NCBI GenBank assembly: GCA_037447655.1
Contig: JBBHKE010001200.1
Span: 97,983 to 123,416 of the forward strand
From: Zygnema cylindricum
Lineage: Eukaryota; Streptophyta; Zygnematophyceae; Zygnematales; Zygnemataceae
Direction: 5' to 3'
DNA length: 25,434 nt
This document shows, one piece after another, positions 1 through 11,243 of this stretch (its first letter is position 1; each line of letters starts with the position of its first letter). Under the pieces are notes generated by a model. The model searched no databases. It was not told where the DNA came from and worked only from the letters and a program-made list of their open reading frames with translations. A program made the position numbers and the translations under genes.

Positions 1-160
1 TTTTTTTTTTTATTATTACGGAACTATATAGCAGCTATGCTATATAACCGTTATATAGCCGTTATATAGCGCTATTAAACCAAAAGCTATATAGTTTCGC
101 TATATAGCTAATAGCCCATGGACTTTAAGTTATATATAGCTTATAGCCGTCTTCCAGGAG
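1..160. repeat. Palindromic CTATATAG-type repeat cluster
   Basis: Repeated short palindromes built on GCTATATAGC and CCGTTATATAGC occupy this stretch, interrupted by a CCATGG and ending near GAGCTATGGGTTATG. The density of overlapping inverted repeats resembles the subterminal region of a DNA transposon cut by the left edge of the window. No terminal repeat pair or target duplication could be defined, so the assignment to a mobile element is only inference. Confidence 0.45.
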
Positions 161-960
161 CTATGGGTTATGATTATTTTATATACATAATTATTATTAA
201 TAGCATATATATTACTGTTAATGTTATATATATATTGTATAGCTTATTATAAAGATTGTGTACATTGACTATAACATAGTATGCAATATGTTGCAATATT
301 ATGTATAAATTGTATTCATTATAAACACTATATATGTTATTACGTGCAATAATAGACAAATTATATAAACTTCATCCTCAATATTATATTTATTACATAT
401 ATTATTATCAACTTCATATTATAAACTTTGATGACAATGTTGATGACAATATCAACATCACATATGATTATTATTAATCTTATTTGTATTACGTTGCCAA
501 TCTATATTAACAGTATTATATATATTATACTGTCAATCAAAGTTGACAATATTAATGATATTACATTTAAAATAATATGAACATTATTAATTGTATTATA
601 TTGCCAATCTATGTTGACAATATTATACATATTGTATTGTCAATTAAAATTGACAATTCTATTTATATTACATTTGACAATATTTTTTATATTGTGTAAC
701 AGTAGTTTCAAATATTATACTTCAACTATTATTATATACATTATTTATATTATAACTCCTACTTCAAATATATTAAACAGATAATAACGTGCATTATTGT
801 ATATATCACAAATATTACTTATGTTAAATATGTATTATAACGTTGTATAACGTATGATACAATATCAGTTACATGTGTTAGAAATATTATTCGATATGTT
901 ATATATATATTGTAATTGTCATTATATATACGATAATTATTATTAATACATATATTTTAT
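161..960. other. AT-rich non-coding spacer with TTGACAAT-type degenerate repeats
   Basis: This stretch is extremely AT-rich. Degenerate repeats around TTGACAATATTA and its complement recur several times between about 420 and 690. The only open frame is a low-complexity Ile/Tyr/Asn-rich shadow that follows from base composition. No gene is supported. Confidence 0.6.
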
Positions 961-1306
961 TAGTATTGGGTATCGAGGACCTTCTGCCGATATTCGATAT
1001 ATATTGAATTTCAGGTACCCGATAATCGATATATCGCTTTGATATATCGAAAACCAAATTATCGCGATATATTGCCGATATATTGCCAATATATCGTATC
1101 GACGATATATCAAGGCATTATTACACTTTTTTCCGGTTTTCAATCTCCACCCGCGCGCGAGGAGGTATCATGATTGCAGACGGACCGCAGGACACCCGCC
1201 ATATATATCGCGTAATTATGTTGGTCCCGGTCGATATATCGAATTGCCGGACGATATTGATATCTAATATCGAATTATCGCGATATAATTTCTCGATGCA
1301 ACACTA
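961..1306. mobile_element. Short hAT-like MITE of the TAGTGTTGGGTATC family
   Basis: The left end reads TAGTATTGGGTATCGAGG and the right end, reversed, reads TAGTGTTGCATCGAGA, giving imperfect terminal inverted repeats. The first ~150 bases closely match the left end of the larger element at 16609 (same order of TATCGAGGACCTT, GCCGATATTC and repeated CGATATAT motifs). The interior has no coding capacity. An 8-bp target duplication is not convincing here (TATTTTAT on the left, TTTTTATA on the right). The likely reading is a non-autonomous internal-deletion derivative mobilised by a hAT transposase. Confidence 0.65.
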
Positions 1307-1790
1307 TTTTTATAAATTTAACTATTTTTAATTATAATTTTCATGCATTAAATATGGTACATCATTATATGTATATTATATGTATATCAACTTTATTATG
1401 ATATATATTATATATTATCAAACTGCTTTATATATATTTAATATATTTTCTTACTAAACTGTTGTTATTATATTACATACATTATTGTTGTTATATATAT
1501 TTTAAATATATTATTGACTTTCAGTATTTAATAATAACATATTATTATATTATACCTTAAATTTATTATAGGTATTATAGAAATTATAAAAATACTGCTG
1601 TATTATTATTGGTATATCTTTAATGCCATTATAATAATTGTTATTTTTTTATTGTTATTGTATTATTATTATTATATAATAATTATTATTTTTTTATTGT
1701 TGTTGTTATTCTTATTATTATCATTATTATTATTCAAGTCTAGAAACTTCCTAAACCACCTTTTAAGGTCCAACTATAAAACGGCAATAA
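1307..1790. other. AT-rich spacer, no gene seen
   Basis: The sequence is dominated by TATAT and ATTATT runs, with a long (TTA)n/(TTG)n-like stretch at about 1640-1735. No open frame, RNA gene or transposon end was recognised. Confidence 0.6.
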
Positions 1791-2560
1791 TTATCTACAA
1801 AAAAATATTACAACAAAAATATAAATAAATACAATATAAAAATCCGAAACAAAAACAAACAAGTAAGAAAAAACAGGAGAATGGAGGAGAGAGAGAGAGA
1901 GGGAGAGGGAGAGGGAGAGGGAGAGAAATATGGAGAGGGAGAGGGAGAGGAGGAGAAGAGAGAGAGACTTGCAATGTAAGAAGGACACAACCACACAAAA
2001 GAGGGGAGACACAATGTGGGGATGATAGAAACACCCACCGAGAGGGAATACTTTGAGCAGCCACAGATAGGAAGAAGGCGAGAAAGAAAGGGCGTCTGAG
2101 AAACTACAACAAATGGGAGACATGGATAAAAAAAAAGGTTTTAGGGTTAAAACAACAGACAATATGGTTAGTTCACATGGAAAAGTTTAAAACGTAATTA
2201 TTCAATATAATGCTTCTTCATGTTTCATAGACATTTTTGTTGTTAGATAAACTAATATTAATAGAGGGAGGAGGTAAGGTGAAGTGAGAAACAAAAAAGA
2301 AAAAAAGAGAAAGAAAACGAGTTAAAAATTTACTTACAATCTAAGAAGGGGCATCTCCACCACGAAGAAGAAGACACGAATGGAAATAAGGGACCGGAAC
2401 ACGGAACCAAAGAGGGGAAAGAAAAGGAAGAGAAGAAAAAAAAGTGGGCAGGTGAGATAAAGAAGCAAACGGGAGGGCATGGATAAAAAAACGTTGAATG
2501 AAAAAACGTTTTTTCAATTGTTGATGTTTTCGATGTTGAAACGAACCACTTTTAAATAAT
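1791..2560. repeat. Purine-rich low-complexity region with GAGAGG microsatellite
   Basis: A (GAGAGG)n/(GA)n microsatellite at roughly 1885-1965 is embedded in ~700 bases of purine-rich sequence. Long Leu/Ser-rich open frames on the minus strand here are translations of CT repeats and not genes. A telobox-like TTAGGGTT occurs near 2141. Beyond that nothing is recognisable. Confidence 0.65.
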
Positions 2561-3060
2561 TTAAAATTTTAAATTTCGAAAAAGCAACGGGCGAAAAAAG
2601 AAACGGGCAAAAGAATGCTTCGTGTCGCGTTTCCTTCCGTAAACGGTTTTAATTTTCACAGTGTAGCGTTGCGTTCGCAGTTGGCGATGCGCCTCGCGGT
2701 ACGAGGCGTCGTTACTCGAAAAGCGAAGGGGGGGTGACGTGGATCTCTCACAATGCGCGAAACGGGCCTCGGAGGTTTTCACAGAGCCCGAAAAACGCAA
2801 GGTTCTGACATTTACGGACACTCTACCTAAATGTACGAAAAATAGACGACAATTGTCTTGAAATATACCCAAATGTACGAGAATGTACCCTAAAAACCCT
2901 AAAATCCCCCTTAAATAATCCTAAAAGTACTAATATATACGGACACACTACGATAATGTACAGAAATGTACGGGTACATTGTCGGGTACCATTTATCAAT
3001 TTTCAAAAATCGTTAGATGCGAATCGTACGTAGTATTTGCGCTTTCGTTTCGTGCGTAAT
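2561..3060. other. CpG-richer island of unknown nature
   Basis: Base composition changes sharply to CpG-rich (about 2585-2790, including GCGCCTCGCGG) within AT-rich surroundings. It is followed by imperfect repeats of a TACGGACAC...AATGTACG unit between about 2810 and 2970. An open minus-strand frame of about 100 codons exists but shows no recognisable domain. This may be a fragment of an unidentified repeat; no gene is claimed. Confidence 0.35.
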
Positions 3061-3124
3061 ATGCGATTTGAACAACTATGAAAAAATCTATTGTGGAGCG
3101 TTGGTAGAGGCGCCAGCAATCAAG

Positions 3125-3850
3125 TCGCACTATGGGATAGAAGTCACAAAATCTTGTCTACCTTGAATATACCCTTCCCAGGGTGGCACTCCAACCTTGA
3201 CCGCTATCACGCCATCAAAGACCATTTGCAATTGGAGGTGGTGATCTATAAAGGTCTTGGAAAAATTATCTTATTGTCAATATATCATCCCGTGTAGTCA
3301 AATCCTAGTAGATTCAAGTCAATTACCCATTGAAACTTAGTTGATGAATTCTTCAGTCCAAAAGGCAAATAAACCCATTCATAAAGAGATTACTTGCCCA
3401 AAAAGGTAGGCCTTTTCAAGTGTCTTGGTTTCAATGGTACTTCGTGGAATGTTTGCTTCATATCCAATGTGTAATGTATAATGGCCCTCGCCAAACCGAA
3501 ATATTATCCCCGGGTAGGCATAGGATAGTTTTGGGATATGGTGGCGTTAGTCAACATTCGTTAATCTCCACACATGTGAAAATCAACAATTTTCTCGACG
3601 TAGTTTTCCATAGATGCGAGTCCAGTAGGAGAGGGGGGATCTATAAAGACCCGTGCTTTTTGTCCCCAACGGATCTACTTGACTTTCGACTTTTTCCTTC
3701 ACGAACTGTTTCTTACTATAACAAAGTAAGTTTCTTTTGCCATACTGTAGATGACTCATCCATCAAGTCGACTATAACTATAAGTGAAGTCATAAATCCC
3801 CATATCTGTATATGTCCAAGAGAAAATATCTCGGATTGGGAAAGTGTCTT
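3125..3850 (-). pseudogene. Degenerate Ty3/gypsy-type retrotransposon reverse transcriptase
   Basis: Read on the minus strand, the order of Ty3/gypsy pol motifs is visible. A DIFSWTYTDM block (about 3805-3830) resembles the segment preceding the RT domain. A decayed CGDxR..TNATISQNYPMP block follows, then LDMKQTFHEVPLKP (ending near 3425), LYEWVYLPFGLKN (about 3350-3385), and YIDNKIIF at about 3260-3284 in place of the Y-[IL]-D-D catalytic motif. In-frame stops interrupt it at several places, and the second catalytic aspartate is Asn. The 181-codon open frame on the plus strand (3420-3965) is antisense to this relic. No flanking LTRs, protease or integrase were recognised. It is a dead fragment. 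Confidence 0.75.
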
Positions 3851-3893
3851 GTCTATACGAGAGGACCAGCCCCAGTCTTCAAAGAGATGGCAA

Positions 3894-4275
3894 GATAAAT
3901 TAAAAAGCACGATGGTAAACCATCTGAGTCCGGGGGTACAAAAGGGGTGGCATGGCCAAAACTGAAAAACTACAATAAAATACAAAGAGAGCGATGGGAA
4001 CACAAAAAAAAGAACACAAACAACAAGGAAAATAAAAGCACCCAAACTCAAAACGAAAAGCACGACAACTCACAAAACCAAAACTACAACCCCAACCCTA
4101 AATAAATTAAATATCTACGAAAAGCAACCCCGACGCAAACAAATCGTAGACGTGAAAATTGTTGCTTGACGTAAGGCAATCAGATAGTCGTTATGCGCCT
4201 ATCCACGAAGCACTCTATTAAGAAAGCACGACGATAAGCCATTTGAGTACATGGGAACAAAAATGCCACGCCCCT
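3894..4275. repeat. Pair of ~60-bp diverged direct repeats
   Basis: The segment at about 3894-3955 (TTAAAAAGCACGATGGTAAA onward) recurs in diverged form at about 4217-4275 (TTAAGAAAGCACGACGATAA onward), both continuing into TGGCATGGCC / TGCCACGCCCC. They lie 322 bases apart in the same orientation, immediately upstream of the gypsy RT relic in its reading direction, and may be a duplicated part of the same retroelement. Confidence 0.45.
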
Positions 4276-5160
4276 TTATTACAAACATTGTCCTCAAAAA
4301 GGTCAATTGGGAGATCCAAAGGTGCTCAAACGACTTCTGACAAAGTATGTGAGATGCGAGAGTAGAGTCGTCGTCAAGATACCTTGGGTGATTGCGCCCA
4401 TAGACATAAATATTTCGAAAAAATTCCCCATCGTCATAAGAGAGTTGGGTTAGTTACCACATAGGGAATTGACATAGGCGGGAGAATAATTGGAGGATGG
4501 TAGAGAGAGTGAAGGTAAGACCAAAGGTGGTTATTTAATAGGAGAGACAGTGTAAGATAATTGACGAAGTTTGGGATCTATCACTCCGATTAAGGATAAT
4601 ATCGGAGTACAAATGTAAGTTGGTTGTTTTGTTCCACGGTTTGTAAATAGGGCGAGTTCAAGGGTGGATTGTCATTGTTAAGGGTTTGAGGTAACTTGGT
4701 GTTGGATTGGAAAGTAACAAAGGAGGAGGAGATGGCGATATGAAGTTGTTACATGGACGCAAATTGTTAGGGAGGATAAAAAAAGGAGTGGTGGAGATGG
4801 TATTTTTTGAGGGGACATGAGAGACAAAAGGTCGAAAAGAAAAACGTAAGCTACAATTCTTTTGGATAGGCTCGGTTTTGTATAGGAGGTGGTGATTTGG
4901 TGGTGGTTTTGTGGTTATGTTGTTTGTAACTTCACAATGTTCACAATGTCTTCATAATTTAAGTTTGTTTGGTTTGTGTGATATTTCCTACTTTTATTTT
5001 GTCTTTCCTTTTATTATGTTTCCGTGAACTCGAATGGTTTACCACTGTGTGTTTCAATAAAAGCTTTTTATTATACTTGCATTATTAGGCCATTAACTTG
5101 ACTTGTGAATGTCTTCAATATCATGACGGTTCATGATTATTTATTTGACATTGCTGTACA
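3966..5160. other. Spacer without recognisable gene
   Basis: Apart from the second copy of the direct repeat near 4217, no conserved coding signature, RNA gene or transposon end was recognised on either strand. Part of it may be decayed internal sequence of the neighbouring gypsy element, but no gag, protease or integrase motif could be read. Confidence 0.45.
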
Positions 5161-6310
5161 AAAAGACTAAAGACAATTCATCGGTTACGGCCCTCCATGA
5201 TTCCGGAGTGCACAAAACACACCGCGCCAAAAAGTGGGTGCAAAAAAGAAAGCTTATTGCTGCTGTACTTGATCTTTTCAATGACAAAGAAGCCAAAAAA
5301 CCCTAGAAAACAGTAAAAAATCCCAATAAAAACCTCCATCTTTACACTCTCCTGATGTAATATGGTATCATCTTCCTGTGACACGACATCAACTGAGTTA
5401 TTGTAGAGAAAGAGAAAGAGAAAGAGAAAGAGAAAACGTTGTGAGAAAACTCGATTAACAATGTTCTTTGCAATTCATATACATCAACAAACATTTTCAC
5501 GCAATCATCACATATGGGCATCGACTTCATAGTATAACTTCACCGATAAATGTAAAAAAATAAGCCATTTTGAAAACTGTGTATCAAACTCAAACTTTGG
5601 TAAAGCTACGTGGTTCAATCTAGTTTTCAACATGAGAATTACTTCAAGGGTAACTGGGATTTTAGGAAGTTAACAGATTAAACAAAAAAAACGTTTTAAG
5701 TCGTGACAATTAAAGGAGGAGAGCTCCACAAATTCCTGGAAGCTCAACATTCCTTGACACCAAATGTACAAAATACCTTCTTTGAGTAACGCACACAAAA
5801 CTACGAAAAAAAAACTTAGGAAACTAGAAAGGACCAAGGAAACGAAAAAAACTACGAAAGAAACGGAAAAATCAAGGAAACGACAAAAAGAAAGGGAACG
5901 AAAAAAACTAAGGAAGTGAAAAAAAGAACCAAAGTGAACGAAAAAACTAAGGAAAGGGCCTAAATTCAGCAAATCTACTTCAAATCCTAAGCAAGCAAGT
6001 CAACTCTAAACCACACGCTTTTCACTATACTTTGTCACAACTCTACTCGGAAACCCTAATTACAAGAAAGTCCTCCATCCTCAAAAGTTGAAGCAAGTTT
6101 TCTTCGATTTCAAACACTGGAGTCTATATGTCTTTAGTCCATTTTATGGAACTTAGAACCGGAAACTTGCGTTTGACACTAATAAACAGTTGTTTTCAAA
6201 TGACCAATTATCCACCTACCAATTTTCTAAAGACCGATTTTAAAGACCAAACTTTTTAAAGACTGATCTTTTTTAAAGACTGACTTGCGTTTTTCTCTAA
6301 AGACCAAATT
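5161..6310. repeat. Downstream flank of the MBL gene, with purine-rich simple repeats
   Basis: A (GAAAGA)n microsatellite lies at about 5405-5436, and a diffuse GGAAACGAAAAAAACT-type purine repeat at about 5790-5960. At about 6220-6310 there are several copies of an AAAGACYRA(A) unit. This is the 3' flank of the minus-strand gene that ends at 6311, so its 3' UTR probably lies in the last part. No gene is seen. Confidence 0.5.
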
Positions 6311-9300
6311 TTACGCCTTGACATCATCTGCCGTGAGCCAATACAAATAGCGATCTAAGGACATCATAACTTTTGCACTTCCCTCTGTTTGAATGGTATA
6401 GTCCCAAAACGCTCCGTGCACTCTATCGTAGATCCACCCTTCTAACTTCTTTTTGATTCGCTTCACTTGATTGGGCGAGAGAGGGATAAAGTTTGGGAAG
6501 GAACGCATCACACTAATTGTTGCACGATCCGCTCCAACCTAAGAATAAGAACAGAAAAATAGATTTTGTAAGGAATTGTTAATATCGTTAAATATTGTTA
6601 AATGGTCCCCGATACACTGTGAATTGTTGCTAGAGTGAAGAAATTATTTGTATATGGGGATTATATTAGTGTTACTCATGCTAATTCAGTTCTGAATGAC
6701 GTGGCTGTTTTCGAACTGTTTAAAGAATTAGCGTTAAGAAAAAGACAGTATTATTAACGATTATTAACGATAATTTGCGGTCAGAAGGCAAAAAGAAAAC
6801 TAGCACCGAATCAGTGCTATTAACCTTAAGAACGATTGACACGGTGTACTGTCAACTATTAGCAATCGGTAAAAACATCTAATTGGAATCTTACAACAAC
6901 AAGAACTTCAACACTTACACACAAGGATACACCTGTTGAAACATACAATTGGCTAAAACCAGAAGACTGAATGAAAGGCAGGGAATCATTTCAAGATTTG
7001 TTTTTTAGGAATACCGGATTAAACCATCCTTCGAAAAAACTCAACATCATCAGCTTTTACTTCGCATTAACCGCAGTAATCGATGAATCTACCTCAAAAA
7101 GAAAATTCGATTTACAGACGGAAGTCTAATCAAAGTAGTACCTCTTTCTCTCCTCTCTCAACTTCACAATAGCAATTAATAACCTGGGTGATAAAAACAC
7201 TCCAAAAAAACTCCAAATAGTCGATATCTCACCTGTAAAATGTCTCCTGTAAGAAGGGAACCCTTTCCATTTGCACCTCCCTCCCAGTGCAAAACTTGAG
7301 CTCCGGCAAAATGTCCTCCCAAATGAATCAGATTCATTCCTCCCCAAAGCTCCATTTTCTCTCCCTCCCAAAGTTTGATGTTGTCGTGACGTCGACACAG
7401 CCATTCCTCATCCCTTAAGCCATTTTCCCGAAAAAAAAAAACGTTTGTTTTTTATTTTTTCGAATAATGTCTGTATTAAACAAACGTCTTGCGAAGATGT
7501 AAACGGAAAATATGGAAGTTTGATTGTATTTTATAATAATGCCAAAAACACCTTTCCTAAAAAACGGTGAACGGAAAACCCAAGCACATGCGTTGGTCAT
7601 ATACCGTGATTGTGAAAACGAAACAATTTCTAAACAATCTCAAAAAGCCCGTCTTTAATTTAGAAGACTTTTAATTACTCCAAACAGTCTAAGAGATAGG
7701 TTGCTGAGGGAAAGGAATCCGTACCACGAGTGGATGTAAATGGGTGCATTTCCAAAAGTTGTGCTCCATTCAACACAGTTTGTGTAATAGTGTGGATGAG
7801 AAATTGCAATAGCTCGTATCCCTCCAAGTGCTCGAATTATTTGAATTGTGGCTGGATCAAGAAGTGAAATGCAATCCCACAAAAGATTTCCTTCTGCGAA
7901 CATGCAAACAATTCAAAAGGAAAATACACCGTGAATCGCTATTAGCGTTAATGACACTAATTCAGTGCCTGTTTTTTTTTTTTTGCCCTCTGACTACAAA
8001 ATAGTGTTAATAACACTATTTTGTTATACTTAACGCCCTTTAACCAGTTCAGAACCAGCCACGTCTTTTGGAACTGAATTAGAATTGACAGCACCAACAT
8101 AAACAGCGCGCTAATACTTTCTTTACTCTAATAGAGATTCACAGTGTAGTAGCAAAAATAGGCTACCAAGAAACTTTAAAAAGCAAAATGATGTAGGAAG
8201 GGAACACATCTCAAAACTTTCAACCCTTGCCAACCAGTTTTTTTTATCAAAATTAAACTTTTTTACCAGTAAAGAGAGGAGAGGGAGGGAAAGAGAGAGC
8301 AAAAGAAAAGACGACTTGTAAGCTACATTATCGCCACAAAGCAAACAAGAAAATCAAGATGTTTAATGCCAAACAATATGTTTAAGGTTATAAACATTTT
8401 TTTTTTTAAGGAAGTTCGCGTAACTTAGAGTGAGAGCCTTAGAGTGAGTCTCCACGATAGACCAATTTAATATGGAATTAATAGATTGACTTCGTGGACC
8501 ATGAACACTACAACATCTAAACAAATCCTATAACTACATACAATTTTCTCGCCCATAAAGAGTCGACTTCGACTAAAAGCAACATACCGGGGGTCGTGAT
8601 AAGAAGAGCACGTTGCCCGATAGCGAATCTTGGCAAAGTACCGATTCCAAATAAATTGGGTTCCAATAATTGGAAAGTATTTCGATGACCACTTCCAATC
8701 ATGGCGGCTTGTGTAGTCCATTTCTGCCCTCCCCTGTCATCCTTTAGAGCCCTTAAGGAAAACTACCACCAATTTGGTCTTTCCCTTCCTCATTTTTCTT
8801 CTTCTCATGTAAAAGAAACTTCCTCCGGATTAGGGTTTCTTTTTCCTCTCTGTCACGACCTAGAAATCATAACTACAAAAAACATACAAATAGGGAAGGT
8901 TTCCAAAGACAAAAAGAAAAAAATGTCCGAAAAGATTATGACTAAAAAGAACCTGATTTAATTTTCAATTCTTAGCTTTATAATTTTTAAATTCCAAGAT
9001 CTACAAATTCAACAAATTGACCAAACCCTAAAACACATAAAATGAAGCCCAAAATGAAACCGCGGACCAAAAAAAAACGAGGTCAGAAAACGACAAATGC
9101 ATATTTAAACTTCATTTAAACCTTTATACTTCTTTAAAAGAAAAAAAAAAGAGGAAAGAAAGAAACAAACACACATACAAAACAAAAAAAAAACCAAAGC
9201 ATAACCAACAAACTTACTTGTCGACAAACTGTCGGTGATCCACGCAAATTCTGCAAAAATCGGGCGGCGCAGAGGCAGGTTCGAACTGGATTCCACACGT

Positions 9301-9363
9301 GCCGCAAATGAAAGCTTTCGATTCGCCTTCAGAAGGTACCACGGGAACCACAGTTTCCTCCAT
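6311..9363 (-). CDS. Metallo-beta-lactamase-fold hydrolase with N-terminal CxxC zinc-ribbon-like motif, five exons
   Basis: Five exons are inferred on the minus strand: 9363-9218, 8733-8588, 7893-7725, 7413-7233 and 6538-6311. All introns are GT-AG and the phases agree throughout, giving 289 codons plus TAA. Residues about 20-40 hold a zinc-ribbon-like pair (CGTC at 20-23, CRIC at 37-40). The MBL fold follows: GQRALLITTPEGNLLWD (about 88-104), SHPHYYTNCVEW (129-140), IYIH (149-152) with a nearby Asp 155, LGGHFAGAQVLHW (185-197) and LLTGDILQV (207-215). Probable metal ligands are His130, His132, His188 and Asp211; the usual HxHxDH is here HPHYYT, as in this subfamily. No transit peptide is obvious, so a cytosolic hydrolase of unknown substrate is likely. 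The exon 3 donor has an alternative one codon earlier (GTGGTA instead of GTACGG), which would drop Trp154. Introns 2 and 4 carry MITEs. The gene is divergent from the AllA-like gene. Confidence 0.88.
6613..6871. mobile_element. TA-flanked MITE in MBL intron 4 (degenerate)
   Basis: The left end is TACACTGTGAATTGTTGC. The right end, reversed, begins TTACCGATTGCTAATAG, a shortened form of the same terminal repeat family found in the introns at 7925, 12002 and 14865. It contains no open frame. The TA at both ends suggests TA target duplication. The right boundary is less certain because the terminal GTG is missing. Confidence 0.5.
7925..8148. mobile_element. TA-flanked MITE in MBL intron 2
   Basis: Terminal inverted repeats TACACCGTGAATCGCTATTA (left) and TACACTGTGAATCTCTATTA (right, reversed) bound a 224-bp non-coding segment lying wholly in the intron between exons 2 and 3. 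The flanking TA on each side suggests a TA dinucleotide target duplication, as in Tc1/mariner elements; some CACTA/CMC elements end in CACTG, so the superfamily is left open. Confidence 0.75.
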
Positions 9364-10631
9364 TGCCAAACCCTAATTCCCCAACCCTAATTTGCCAACC
9401 CTAATTCACCAACCCTAATTAGCCAAGACTACAGTACTGTAGTTCGCTAAGTCAACATTCGTTAAACATAATTCGCGAAAACGAATTCGCTAAGCCTTAG
9501 TGCACGTAGCAGCATGGTCAATGCTTAAACAGCTCCCAATTATGCGGACGTGATCCTGACCGTCCAGATTACCGTACAGAACCCGCGCAACTTCAGCTGA
9601 AGCGCTCGATTCAAATGAGACAAGTCCTGCCGAATGAAGTACAACGCTTATAAATATGTTTATAACTGAACTGCCGCGCATGTAGATGATCAAACAGTGC
9701 AGGTGGCTGCCATAGGACCGCAGTTGAAATGGTCCTGTACGGCCTTCTTACCGTACAGTTCCAAAATCCTAACTGAGAGCTCCGGATTCCTCGCACTAAT
9801 TGAACAAATGAACGGAGCTAACTATAATTACTACACCTTCATTCAACCAGTTTACAGGTTGAAAACCACAGTAAATGACTTTACCGTACTACAATACTGT
9901 ACAGTACTGTACTGTACGAACCTGAACCTTGCAATTTTTCGTGTGGGGCAAGAAACCGGACGGCGGACGCACATATCCAACCTTTTGGGACCATGTCGAC
10001 ATGTAATCTTACTGTACTTTATTGTACACCGCCGTATCGTCCCTCTGGACTCTAATTGGCTAGCAAAAATCACACGTCACATTTACCATTTCCCAGAAAA
10101 GTCAAATTTCAAAAGCTAGAAACTACAGTACAGTACAGTACCGTACAGTACCGTACTGTACAAGTGACGCTTTTCCCCACTCCCGCGCTAGATTCTCCCA
10201 CTTTCTGGGTGAAAACTGAAAAGTATATCCATGCACAGTAAAAAGCCGAAAAAAAAGGACAAGCTGAAACGTGGCTTCTCATTGGATCGCAGTATCTACA
10301 GAACGACAAGAAAACCGCACTGTTTCATTGGTCCACGATTTCTCCAATCCGACCAGCCAATACAACAGTACGTACTATTTTACCAGCCGACATTTTTCTT
10401 CGTTTCGTGCGATAAATATAATACGGTACCGTACTTTTCCACCAAATCGGACGAACCAGCGTACTTTTCTCCCACCTCCATTATTGAGTGGAAAACCGTA
10501 CAATAGTTTCCCCTCCCGTTTCCCCTCTCCCTCCACTCCCACTCTCTCTCCCACAAAGTCGTCTCTCTCTTCCCCAACGCTTCTCTACTCTCCTGAAGAG
10601 GCCTTTCCCACTTGCCACGTGTCAACTTGCC
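9364..10631. promoter_or_regulatory. Shared divergent (bidirectional) promoter region
   Basis: This 1268-bp gap separates the divergent MBL and AllA-like start codons. It holds the telobox cluster, two clusters of CAGTA/CCGTA/CTGTA pentamers forming GTAC palindromes (about 9886-9918 and 10125-10163), and a TATAAATATGTTTATAA palindrome near 9650. Three CCAAT-type boxes lie near 10288, 10325 and 10357, and a CACGTG G-box at 10616-10621 sits 11 bases before the AllA-like ATG. A pyrimidine-rich leader (about 10505-10600) precedes the plus-strand gene. Open frames across the pentamers are compositional. The regulatory role is inference from motif type and position. Confidence 0.55.
9366..9423. promoter_or_regulatory. 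Tandem telobox cluster just upstream of the MBL start codon
   Basis: Four consecutive (C/A)AACCCTAATT motifs spaced about 16-18 bases lie 3-60 bases before the ATG of the minus-strand gene, which sees them as AATTAGGGTT. Teloboxes (AAACCCTAA) near transcription starts are established plant regulatory elements in housekeeping and translation-related genes. Here they probably sit in the 5' UTR or core promoter. Confidence 0.6.
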
Positions 10632-11201
10632 ATGGCTGCCACGTCACTCCAAACTCTCCTCCCTCTCCACCCAAAACTCAATGGATCCTCACCCTCTTCC
10701 TCCCACCTTTCTGTCCGTACAATCCCCATGGCTTGCTCCTCCAGTACGGATCCTCCCACTCCCTCTCCCATTCCCTTCTACGTTCCCCACGTCCCGACAA
10801 AAACCTCGCACGTGCCACACGTGCCAAGAGCCACAGCGAGAGTTACTTCCCACGCGGCTTTCCCCGCGATTCCCGTTCGGACGCCATTGGTGGAGAATCC
10901 TGAAGCAAAGGACAAGGACAGTACGGATTCTGTAAAGTGGGCTTATATTCGTGCGGAGCCTCTCACACGTGCGGCCTTTGCTCCATTTGGTGACGTCATC
11001 GAAGCTGTGGCGGAGAACGCCCCGGCGGGGGAAAACGACGCACACGTGTCACTCAGTCAGGGCACGCCCAGGTGGGAGGAAAAGACAAAGAGAACTCAGT
11101 GGCTGTACGGAATATGGGGGACTGTACGGAATATGGGGGACAGTACGGATTATGGGGAATTGAACGGATTTTGGGGATTTTAAGAGATTTTTGAGACTGA
11201 A

Positions 11202-11243
<42 letters not shown>

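Noticed and set aside
1791-2162. Leu/Ser-rich minus-strand open frames
   Set aside because: They are direct translations of a (GAGAGG)n microsatellite.
3420-3965. 181-codon plus-strand open frame
   Set aside because: No recognisable domain; it is antisense to a decayed gypsy reverse transcriptase.
9364-9425. Interstitial telomere array
   Set aside because: Only four copies with variable spacers (AACCCTAATT plus 6-8 bases), not a continuous TTTAGGG array; treated as teloboxes.
9697-10119. 140-codon plus-strand open frame in the divergent promoter
   Set aside because: It runs through GTAC pentamer repeats and shows no domain; regulatory spacer is the better explanation.
10488-10631. N-terminal extension of the AllA-like protein from a GTG codon
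   Set aside because: There is no ATG upstream in frame. The segment is a pyrimidine-rich leader, and the ATG at 10632 has a good context.
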